From contig MU858246.1 in the NCBI GenBank assembly GCA_033297075.1, forward strand, positions 1-64,000: 64,000 bases of DNA, written 5' to 3'. Below the pieces are notes generated by a model. The model did no database searches. It had not been told where the DNA came from and saw only the letters and a program-made list of their open reading frames with translations. The translations under genes were made by a program, and so were the position numbers. This DNA comes from Rhypophila decipiens. Lineage: Eukaryota; Ascomycota; Sordariomycetes; Sordariales; Naviculisporaceae. Each line of letters opens with the position of its first letter. The first letter of the stretch is position 1. Below, piece by piece: positions 23,925 to 32,291 of this stretch.

Positions 23925-24833
23925 CTACTCCAGCGGACCGAACTGCCCAAAAAAGTCCCAAGTCTCCCTCGGCGAGAACGTCTCACTCTCACCTGGGTCT
24001 TTCGGGGTAGGCGTATGCGGCCCGTCAAAGGCAACCCACGTGACAGGCTTCACGCAGCCTTTATAGTCGGTCTTGGTATGTTTTGCGCCGCTTCCGACAG
24101 CTGGATCAGGGGCAACAGTGGTGCCTGCTACGTCGCAGCCGTTGACCTTGAGGAACCGATCTCGCATCTCACGGCCGCCCGATACAGGGAGGACTTGATC
24201 GTTGGTTCCGTGCTGGATGTAAAATGCTACGCCTTCTGAAGCGGCGTTCAAGGCTGGGCAAGTTCCGCTGATTTGCGGGTTGCCAGAGAGGACAGCTACC
24301 GCCCGGAGATATTCAGGGCCGAGGTTGCAGGCTAGCATGTAGGACATTGCCGCGCCGAAGGAGAATCCAGTTGAGAATACCAAAGACGTGTCGATGCAGA
24401 GGTCGCTTTGCACTGTGTCGATGAGCGAACGGATGAAATTCACGTCGCTGTTGTTTGTGTTGGCCCATCCGTTTGAGATGCCATTCGGGGCGATGTAGAT
24501 TGTGGGAATGTCGGTCTTGTAGGTTGTCGAGTTGGAGATGGCGCTGGGCAGACCGTAGAACGGGAGATAGCCGCCTTGGCCGGCTATCACTTGTCCTGCG
24601 TTTCCACCTAGGGCGTGGAGGGTTAGAATGAGGCGGTGTGGGACCGAGTTGTTGTAGTCTGCCGGAAGGTTGGCAAAATATTCGCGATTTCGGCCCCCGG
24701 AGGAGATTGTTAGCGGCGTGGTGCTTGGAGTGGATTGAGTGATGACCTTGGCTGCTTTTCCGCACCCTACAGAGGGTTTGGCGGTGGCCAGGGCTGGGAG
24801 AAGGGAGAGGATGGAGAAAAGTTTGAGTTCCAT
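23925..24833 (-). CDS. secreted feruloyl-esterase-like alpha/beta hydrolase
   Basis: A single exon of 302 residues; the frame runs 54 codons further upstream, but the ATG at 24833 (MELKLFSILSLLPALATAKP) gives a signal peptide and is the better start. The fold and motifs fit the family of secreted feruloyl esterases and LpqC-like esterases: LILTLHALGGNAG (oxyanion side), nucleophile Ser158 in GFSFGAAMSY, probable Asp212 in HGTNDQVLPV and His273 in FDGPHTPTP. Cysteines at the expected spacing (VGCGK, DLCID, LACN, GTCPA, NGCD, KGC) suggest disulfides. Predicted role: release of ferulic or related acids from plant cell-wall arabinoxylan, or hydrolysis of related esters. It is convergent with the P450, 288 nt apart; a joint role is not implied. 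Confidence 0.85.
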   Translation of the reverse strand: MELKLFSILSLLPALATAKPSVGCGKAAKVITQSTPSTTPLTISSGGRNREYFANLPADYNNSVPHRLILTLHALGGNAGQVIAGQGGYLPFYGLPSAISNSTTYKTDIPTIYIAPNGISNGWANTNNSDVNFIRSLIDTVQSDLCIDTSLVFSTGFSFGAAMSYMLACNLGPEYLRAVAVLSGNPQISGTCPALNAASEGVAFYIQHGTNDQVLPVSGGREMRDRFLKVNGCDVAGTTVAPDPAVGSGAKHTKTDYKGCVKPVTWVAFDGPHTPTPKDPGESETFSPRETWDFFGQFGPLE

Positions 24834-24914
24834 GTTGAAGATGGGCTGTTCTTGTCTTCTGGGTCGTGGATCAAGAAGTGATGCTAGATGGTCTATACCC
24901 GTGGAGCATGGGCC

Positions 24915-24922
24915 TATATATA
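24915..24922 (-). promoter_or_regulatory. TATA box
   Basis: TATATATA about 82-90 nt upstream of the esterase ATG, in a 470-nt divergent gap that otherwise shows nothing recognisable. Confidence 0.45.
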
Positions 24923-25303
24923 CCAGGTACCCACGATGTGCCTGTCTGGGTCCCGCGTCTACGAGCCGCGGAATATACAGCCGTGATTTTACCATATTGG
25001 CCCCGACCCGTAACCTGGGAACGCATGGAGTGCTGGGTAATTATCCGTCCACCAATGCTGGACGCGAATATAAACACTTGCAGGACGAGATTATTCCATT
25101 TTCGGGGATTCATGCCGACGCCTGATCCCGACCAAAAGGTTACACAGATACTAGTGTCACTATTCTGCTTCAAAGTTCAATTGAATAACGGCTTGGACAA
25201 CTGGCTTTGAATACCCGTCAAGGCAGCATGTAGGTCAGGTGCGTTTTGAGCCCCCGACGATTACTGGGTCGAATAAGCAGGTCGCATAAGCAGTTGGCTG
25301 TTT

Positions 25304-27634
25304 CTAGACAATGGTAACCACCTGTACCAAGGGGGCAATGGCGGGATCATCCAGTGCAACAAGCCCGCGAGCCCAGACCTCCTTTGGGGTTCTTTCGTGA
25401 AGCTGTCGAGCAAACCTCGTAAGACAAGAAGGACCCAGTCCATCCATCCATTCCACTTCTGACGATTCGAACATGCCGACCCTCATGTATTTCCCCTTGT
25501 TTTCTGAACCTTCAAGTTCCCTTAGAATGAGCCCGGTGACGGAAAGCTTCATTGCGTCATCCGAGTCCCAAAAACTCTCGGCTATGTACACGAGGAAGAA
25601 AATGAGCTTCTCGCACGTTTGATGGGTGTTTAGATCGAGCTCTGGCATCGAATCGTTATCCGGACGAAAGGAAATGGAGTCCATTTCCGAAGAGTCCCAA
25701 CTTGCTTCCGTTGGCGTATAGTCCCCCGCTGTCTGCTGTCGCAATTGTTGCAGGGCCCCGGGTCCACCTCCAGAGCCAGTGTATCGGATGGCAGGATAGT
25801 CCTCGAGGGGAACAGCGATTGTGAAAGGGGTATCCTCGAGAGCGGTACGGAGCTTGTCATCGTCCGTCTCAAATCGGAATTGCCACGATGAATCATCGCT
25901 ACGACTCCCGCTGCCCGAGAGGAGAATCCCGCGGAGCACCAGCTCGCCAGAGACAAAGCTATGCAACCTCGATGGATGTCGAGAATGAATGCTTGCGTGT
26001 ATGACCTCTACGCAACTTTTCTTCCATCTGGACTGAACTTTGTTGTAGAAGTCGTCACTGCTCACTTTACTCTCAACACTAAGCCAGGACCATGACGGTG
26101 CCCGGTACTCGCCGGATGAAGGCAGCAGGTATCCCCAATTCGCATACCAGCACAGCTGCTGCTCAAGACTCTTTCGCCAGAGGCCGGCCAAGTACTCGTC
26201 ATTGTTGAGGCTTCGGGCGTATCCAGCTACTCCTGACAGGGCAATGGCTCTGTCGGAAAGTTTGGTCAGCTTCATACCAGAATAGGCATCGACCAGGTCC
26301 GACCACCCCTGTCTTATATCTTCCTCTTCCATGTCTACCTCGGCCTGAAAGCCGGGCTTCGTAAGGTCGGGGTGAGGATCGTGGTCAGGATACATATTAG
26401 CGGGCAGCCTCGCAGGAAACTGTTCTGACGCCATCAGTTCATGACACTCCCAGTAAACCTGTGTCCTGCCAAAGCTGATCTGTCTTCGTGATAGGTAGCG
26501 CTCTTGGAGGACCCAACCCCTGGAGTTCAAAGGGGCCTCATCGATTTCGCGCTCAGTAACTTTCATGTCGCCCAGTTGGAACTCGATCGGTCTGCCGTCA
26601 GCTGTTTCGCGAGCCGTCACGGTTGCAAGGCTCGAGATAGCTGGGTCTCTCTTGTTGAAGCAGCCCTTCTGGCTGTCGTCGGCCCACGTTGCTGCGATGT
26701 TGCACGCTGAATTCTGATACACGCGCTCCATGAGAGCAGACTGGGAGAGCCAGTCTTCCTCATTGTCCTGGATGATGCACAGTGAATCGATCCAAATGTA
26801 CTTGAAGCCCAATGCCTGCGCGACCACCAATGAATCCTGGTATGTCTTTGGGAGGTTGGAGAAGTCCCAAGTACGCGACTGTAACCTGTCGTACATCTTC
26901 TCGGTCAAGCTGATATGACGCGAGGTGCCCCAACAATGACTGAGGGTGACATAGGGCACATGGCCGATGTTGGACTGTTGAACAACACGCCACTTGAGGT
27001 TCGCCTGGGAACCGCCTTCGGGGGCCAAAATCTCGATGAGCCTGGCCGGGGTAAACTGCGGCAGAGCACGTTGGATTGCCCGGCAGGTCTCGTGGGACTG
27101 GGTGCATCGGCGATACCAGTAACGCCAAAGCTCGGTGGTGCTAGATGTGCACTCACCCCTAGCCTCGGGACTGACGCCAATAGACTGATATACATCCCGC
27201 GTCTCTTGTGCAGAACTTGGGAAAGCCTTCAGCTCCGTGTCTAAGAGGCTTTGAAGTCCCTTTACGCAAGCAAAGACTGTGAACACAGGTGGCGAGAAAG
27301 GCGTTAGGCTAACCGACACGGAGTTCCTGCTGCCCGTGGACCTCTGCAGCGAACGGTTCAGGTATTCATTGCTCCGCTCCAAAGAGTCGAGCATAGTGCC
27401 ATTGTTCCAGAGGACCTGGCAGAAAAAACACCCCGGATTCAAATGTTTTCTTTCTCGTAGTGTGCCCGGGAGTTTTGGTGATACCCAAGTCGAAGGCTTC
27501 TTTTGCCCATCGGCGTCGCCGCCACGGTGTCGCTGTACGCAGCCCGATTTGCTGTGCAATCCTATACCCCCGCTTCTGTCGATCTCGGATTCCAAAACAT
27601 TGGTGAGAAATCTTTTACACGTCTTGCAAAGCAT
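25304..27634 (-). CDS. HET-domain protein
   Basis: An intronless frame of 776 residues. The HET domain (about 227-390) shows its three hallmark blocks: VPYVTLSHCWG at 227-236, KYIWIDSLCIIQD at 278-290, and RGWVLQERYLSRRQISFG at 372-389. The N-terminus has two CxxC pairs (CKTC at 3-6 and CFFC at 69-72) that could form a zinc site, common in this family. The C-terminal half (about 430-776) contains the usual SWSWLSVES motif and otherwise looks variable. HET proteins mediate non-self recognition and cell death after hyphal fusion; they are numerous and often lie in variable regions, so allele function cannot be told from one. It lies next to the 22-nt repeat array. Complete and apparently intact. 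Confidence 0.9.
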   Translation of the reverse strand: MLCKTCKRFLTNVLESEIDRSGGIGLHSKSGCVQRHRGGDADGQKKPSTWVSPKLPGTLRERKHLNPGCFFCQVLWNNGTMLDSLERSNEYLNRSLQRSTGSRNSVSVSLTPFSPPVFTVFACVKGLQSLLDTELKAFPSSAQETRDVYQSIGVSPEARGECTSSTTELWRYWYRRCTQSHETCRAIQRALPQFTPARLIEILAPEGGSQANLKWRVVQQSNIGHVPYVTLSHCWGTSRHISLTEKMYDRLQSRTWDFSNLPKTYQDSLVVAQALGFKYIWIDSLCIIQDNEEDWLSQSALMERVYQNSACNIAATWADDSQKGCFNKRDPAISSLATVTARETADGRPIEFQLGDMKVTEREIDEAPLNSRGWVLQERYLSRRQISFGRTQVYWECHELMASEQFPARLPANMYPDHDPHPDLTKPGFQAEVDMEEEDIRQGWSDLVDAYSGMKLTKLSDRAIALSGVAGYARSLNNDEYLAGLWRKSLEQQLCWYANWGYLLPSSGEYRAPSWSWLSVESKVSSDDFYNKVQSRWKKSCVEVIHASIHSRHPSRLHSFVSGELVLRGILLSGSGSRSDDSSWQFRFETDDDKLRTALEDTPFTIAVPLEDYPAIRYTGSGGGPGALQQLRQQTAGDYTPTEASWDSSEMDSISFRPDNDSMPELDLNTHQTCEKLIFFLVYIAESFWDSDDAMKLSVTGLILRELEGSENKGKYMRVGMFESSEVEWMDGLGPSCLTRFARQLHERTPKEVWARGLVALDDPAIAPLVQVVTIV

Positions 27635-27954
27635 AGTGGCTGTTGAGATCGGCGTTGTGAAATGAGTCCGTGGATGTTGAGGACTGGAAGTCTGAACCGA
27701 AAAACAAGAGAGGAAATTCAGGCAGCAATCACCTAATCTTTGGAGAAGTAGTCAGGTGATCGATCCCTGTCTACCAAGCTAAAGAACAGGGACCCTTTCC
27801 ATATCCGGATTCTAGGTGAGAGCGAAACTAGAACTATTCCCAGAAAGTACACACCGTTAACATACCGGGGTTAGGGTTGTATCCGGTTCCCGTGTTAACT
27901 TAAGTCCACTAAGATCAAATGTTAGAAGATATTTATCTGTAAGCCCGTGAGGAA

Positions 27955-28285
27955 CAGCTCATTTATTCTAGCTAGTTAGGGTATCTATTAAAACCCGTCA
28001 GGGGGTTTGAACTATCCAATCGAGGTATTCATTCTAACCAGTAAAAGCATTCATTCCAGTTAGCCAAAGCATCTAATCTAGTCGGTTAAAGCATCCTGTC
28101 CAGCTAATTAAGACATTTATTCCAGCCAATCAAAGCCTCAGTCCCAGGTGAGCTCAAGCATCTTCCACCCAGTCAAGGCATTTATCCGAGCTAACCAAGG
28201 CATACTTTCTACATGGTTAAGGCGTCTATTTTCGCGAGTCACGGCGTTGATCTGAGCCAGTTAATGCATCTGTCATATAAGATTG
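27955..28285. repeat. 22-nt degenerate tandem array, copy 1
   Basis: About fourteen head-to-tail units, most of exactly 22 nt, starting for example at 28023, 28045, 28067, 28089 and 28111. The unit reads roughly GGCATTTATTCC followed by AGCTAGTTAA, with conserved GCAT at the start and a TTAA/TCAA end; units differ from each other at about a third of positions. The right edge runs into a 45-nt flank (TATAAGATTGG...GTATATG...GAGGTGCC) that recurs beside copy 2. No ORF. The rest of 27635-28482 is AT-rich and otherwise featureless. Confidence 0.8.
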
Positions 28286-28482
28286 GTGTCCGTATATGTG
28301 AGTAGAGGTGCCTTTTATATAACAGTAACAGTGCTTGAAATCTGGCGCCAGCTGAATATTCAGTCCCCTCCTATCGATATCACCATTTTTTCCCGAGATG
28401 TTTCACGGAGATAGAAGCATATGACATCCTTCTGCACCAAAAGACAACCAACCAAATACAAAACATACCCGTCGTAACTGAC

Positions 28483-29202
28483 CTACCAGCCCCAAGCAAG
28501 CGTCTTCCACCCATCCTTGATATCCGCCGGCCCATAGGTGATCGTCTCCTGCTTCTGCCCCGGGATAACCCTAACACGAACATACCTCTCCCCCTTAAAG
28601 AAGTAAGCCTGATCTTCAAACCCCTTCTGCCCACTAGCCGACAAGACAGCGTCAACTCCATCTCCAAACCCTGCTTCGACAAGATTGGGCCACTCGTCCG
28701 CAATCTTGGCGGGGCCAAAGACGATTGTATCTCCGCGATGAACACCAGGATTGACGTTGACCCGTACAAATTTGTCTCCAGAGAAGACATAGGCCTGACC
28801 TTTGGCGCTCTCTACCCCGCTAATCGGCAGAATAGCATCGACGGTCTTGAAGCCCGCTTTGTCGAGCGAAGCCCACCCCGAAGAAATCTCGGTCGGACCG
28901 TTGAGAAGCTCTTCATCTGGCGTGCCAGGCGTGAATCGGATACGGAGGTACTTCGTCCCGCTGAAGAAGTAGACTTGGTTCTCGTGTCCGGGGGAATCAC
29001 GGATGGCCATGGCTGCGTCAATGCCCGACGAAGCAAAGCCTGCCTTTTCGAGGGTCTTCCATTCTGCGGCTATGGTGGTGGGGCCATAAGTTATTTTCTC
29101 GTCTGGGGTCCCGGGGGAATACCGGACTCTGGCATAACGCGAGCCAGAGAAGAAGTAGGCCTCGTCGATAGCTGGGGACTCGAAGGCTGCACGAGTGGAC
29201 AT
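28483..29202 (-). CDS. hemopexin-repeat beta-propeller protein (PA2/fungal lectin-like)
   Basis: A single exon of 239 residues starting at the ATG in MSTRAAFESP (the frame extends six codons upstream without an ATG). Four consecutive hemopexin-like repeats of about 58-62 residues are visible, each with an (E/Q)(A/V)Y(F/V)FSGxxYxRxRxxPG strand pair and a GPxxIxxxWxxLxxAGF end: EAYFFSGSRYARVRYSPG, QVYFFSGTKYLRIRFTPG, QAYVFSGDKFVRVNVNPG and QAYFFKGERYVRVRVIPG. This is the four-bladed propeller of plant albumin-2 (PA2) and of hemopexin-fold lectins found in some fungi. No signal peptide, so cytoplasmic or released without a classical signal. Possible roles are polyamine, haem or glycan binding; none can be chosen from sequence. 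Complete, with no odd residues. Confidence 0.85.
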   Translation of the reverse strand: MSTRAAFESPAIDEAYFFSGSRYARVRYSPGTPDEKITYGPTTIAAEWKTLEKAGFASSGIDAAMAIRDSPGHENQVYFFSGTKYLRIRFTPGTPDEELLNGPTEISSGWASLDKAGFKTVDAILPISGVESAKGQAYVFSGDKFVRVNVNPGVHRGDTIVFGPAKIADEWPNLVEAGFGDGVDAVLSASGQKGFEDQAYFFKGERYVRVRVIPGQKQETITYGPADIKDGWKTLAWGW

Positions 29203-29276
29203 CTTGACAATGGCTTGCACTGGGTTAACTGTGTGAACTGGGTAGTTGTTGAGCTCGATAGTTGATTGCTGAGAAC

Positions 29277-29282
<6 letters not shown>

Positions 29283-29307
<25 letters not shown>
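29283..29307. repeat. (GAG)n microsatellite
   Basis: Eight uninterrupted GAG/GGA triplets in the 5' leader region of the hemopexin-like gene (CTC repeats in the transcript strand). Confidence 0.85.
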
Positions 29308-29308
<1 letters not shown>

Positions 29309-29356
29309 TGATGGGACAGTGCTAAGATACGACTTGAAGCTGGGAAGGAGCGGACC

Positions 29357-29364
29357 TATATAAA
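29357..29364 (-). promoter_or_regulatory. TATA box
   Basis: TTTATATA on the minus strand about 155 nt upstream of the hemopexin-like gene's ATG. Confidence 0.45.
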
Positions 29365-30464
29365 CCCTCGGAGGTCAGATTGCACCATCCGAGATCACGT
29401 TAGGTCTCTTCATAAAACCATGAAGAAAAAAAGACCAAGACCTCGTCGCCTTCCGAGACAAAGGAGGTAGGACCCCAGCTGCACTCGATCGGAGACATAT
29501 GAGCTCACGATCGCATCATGGAACAGCATCGCCAGCTACAGAGTTTTACATTCTACACCGGTCTCGGGTGATTAGATGCATTTCAACGTGGTGGTACATA
29601 TGAGATACACCCTACTCGTTGAATTTGCCTTCTTTGCACGAGATCGTAACATGAACTGAGACTATCACTCCGTCATAATCGGAGCGGGGGCCTGCTTTTG
29701 ACAAGGATCTGCTTGCTGCTGGATGGGCTTGTCCTGACCGGTCAGCCTGCTGTCCGCAGACGAAAATACCAACAACATGGAAGAGGCGGTGAGAATGTCG
29801 TGCAACTCCATCAGTGAAACGCTGCCTCATGCCGATTATCGTGCGAGGTAGGTGTCTCACAATCTCATGATATGTCCATGCCAGTGTTGACGTGCTAGGC
29901 TTAGATACACATTGTAGTCTTTGGCCCGTCAAGAGCTCTAAGATCGAGCTGATCCTCATCTCCGCGTTGCTACGACTTTCCACGAGCCAATGCTGTTTTA
30001 CCCGGCCCCGTTAGTTATTTTTCACTTTGTTTGTCGGTCCGGCTTCCCAACCTTCAAGGGACGGGCAGGCGCGGTTTGAGCTCTTGACGGTTACGGGCCT
30101 GCTAACTCCCCAATGTCGTTCTTTATGATGTTATCTCGCTGCTTGCTCGGGAGCTTATCTGTGTTGTTTTTTCTTATCGGCCTTGTGATTACAGGAGAGA
30201 TAAAAACGGAATGGCCGGGGACGGGACGGGACGCATTGGCGCAAAAAACAAAGTTTTCTCTGGCCCGACTTCCGGTCCGACTTCCGGTAAAATCATTCAC
30301 GTACCCTCACCCTGCAACAACTCAGCACATTTCTCTGGTCAAAATTCCTCATTCCCTTACCCTTACTGCAAGCATCGTCCCGTTACTGCTTCACTATTCC
30401 CATATCTTGTCTACATATCAACAAATCGGCGATTTCCACCACACCTTTCGGCACAATCCGCTCC
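29365..30464. other. intergenic region
   Basis: A 123-codon minus frame (29612-29983) is not protein-like. The right end is the promoter of the next gene; no other feature seen. Confidence 0.5.
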
Positions 30465-32066
30465 ATGACAACCCCCACGGTTTTGTCCACCTCTCAGCTC
30501 GAACCACCATGTCAGACAGCTGGTGAGCCGGCGAAAGGACAGACCCCACCTGAAAATGTCTATCTTCCGCGGGCACGACCCGAACTCAAGGGATGGTATC
30601 GATACTCGCACCCTGAGACCGGGCATACCGTAGCCCAGCACTGTGATCGCGCCACCTTCTTCAAATATCATGTGGTCGGCCTTTTCTTCCCAGTGGAACA
30701 CCATTACCTAGCCCAAGAAGCAAAACCTCCGCCCTGGATAGCCCGGATGGTTCTCAAGTTTCACAGTCTGGACGATTTCGTCAGATATAACTTCGAATGG
30801 CGCACGATGTATCACCGGTACTTTGAGCGTTTCAGGGGGATCGACTGGGACTCGCATCCAACTGTTGAGAACGTGGCCATGTTTTACACCACCTATCACA
30901 TGGACTTTGTTTCCAAGATGGGGCTCCATTGGACGGCTGCTTATACCGTTTGGACCCGGGATCCCTCTAAGAGTACTCGCTATCTCTTGGACGAAGGCAT
31001 CGCCTCCATGTTCAACACGCACACAAATGTTTAGTAAGCTCAACCCTGTCTGCCTATGTCTCGCTTGGTCGTCTACTAACAACTATGCAGTATGGAGGCA
31101 TTTCGCGTTGAACAAACCGACGAAGACCCGCTTTCTTCCCGGCGTTGTGTATTCATCAAGTACCCGGAGCAACGACATCCTTCCCCTAGTAGTAATCCGG
31201 GAACTATTGAGGATGCCGTTGACCCAGATCTAGTTCATGTCTCCAGTGAGAGATTTTGTGTCAAGCGAAACATGTTGAAAGGTAAGCACCGTATCTGTGT
31301 GAGCCGCATAGTTTTGGAGGAGAGTTCCTTGCTTGATTGAGATACCGAACAGATGTGGGAAACTCTGAGTCTTTATATACATGAGTGACCTGACCAATGC
31401 AGCTAGACGCTCATTCCAGGTCCCACATTCCAACAAAACAGGCCCATCCAAATCGAAGATCCGGAGCTCCACAGCACCATAGAGGACAATATCGAAAGGC
31501 AGCTTTTTGGCGGAGAAGAAGTTGACGAGCGACCCGGCAAATCTTGGGTACAGTCAATCTACGACTTGTGGGACCAAGCAATTTTTGACATCAAGTGCGC
31601 AGGGCGCCAGGGTTCTCTCTGCGAAAGACCACCACCCAAGCATGACAATACAACCAAGCATGACAATACAACCAAGCATGACAATACAACCAAGCATGAC
31701 AATACAAGCATGTGGGGAAACGATATCATTGGGCTTCTTTGCGCTATCGGGTTGGTGCTCTGTTTGTGTTGCACCATTCTAGATGGCATTACAGACGGGA
31801 TCGTCTTTGTATTGGTTCTTGAAGGAGCAGGCTTCGTACATATAATTATTTCCTGTTCAGAACAAGTATTAACAGGGATTATGTCCGACTGCATAATGCA
31901 TGAACTCGTAAGAGTGCAATTTGTAATAAACCCTGTTAGTTTACTTCAGTACATGCCGCCTGGCGTAATCGAGTGTGATCTTAGGTACCTCCCATTTAGG
32001 GTTCGTCATACTTGTGTTACTGGCTTCTTACGGGGTACAAATAGGCTCACTACGGATATTGCTTGA
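30465..32066 (+). CDS. unrecognised protein with C-terminal membrane segments, paralogue A
   Basis: Exons 30465-31033, 31091-31281 and 31420-32066 give 468 residues. The first splice (TA|GTAAGC...GCAG|T) joins NTHTNVY to MEAFRVEQ and is placed exactly as in the paralogue at 35308. Domain 1 (about 70-190) has conserved blocks FPVEHHY, PPWIARMVLKFHSLDDFVRYNFEWR, DSHPTVENV and EGIASMFNTHTNV; domain 2 (about 191-300) has CVFIKYPEQR, DPDLVHV and IEDNIERQLF. A low-complexity segment of four KHDNTT/S units follows (327-350), then two hydrophobic stretches (about 353-395), suggesting membrane anchoring. There is no N-terminal signal peptide. The second intron has no counterpart in the paralogue. The C-terminal tail beyond 400 is poorly protein-like, so the last exon may end or splice differently. 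No family known to me. Confidence 0.65.
31638..31709 (+). repeat. four tandem 18-nt units in paralogue A
   Basis: AAGCATGACAATACAACC repeated four times in register (31638, 31656, 31674, 31692), the last ending AAGC. The first three are identical, pointing to recent expansion. It encodes KHDNTT and keeps the frame. Confidence 0.95.
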
Positions 32067-32291
32067 TGACCTTCCTTAATAGGCTTGGCCCAGATTTCGA
32101 TATTTTCGCGGGCTACGGTATTTATGTATTTCCTGGAATTCTGATTGGTCACGACGAGACTACTGATCAAAAGCCGGAGCTATGACTCCTCGCCGATGCC
32201 CATATAGAGGCGTGACTGCCAACTACAAATTGTGAATTCTTACCAGCCAATACTGACTGCTCTACCTTCTTACCCTGCCTTCTCTTTCAAC

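Noticed and set aside
21730..24833. Secondary-metabolite gene cluster around the P450
   Set aside because: No polyketide synthase, peptide synthetase, terpene cyclase, transporter or dedicated regulator is adjacent; the neighbour is a plant-wall esterase.
27955..28285. CRISPR-like array
   Set aside because: The repeats adjoin directly without spacers, are degenerate, and the genome is eukaryotic.
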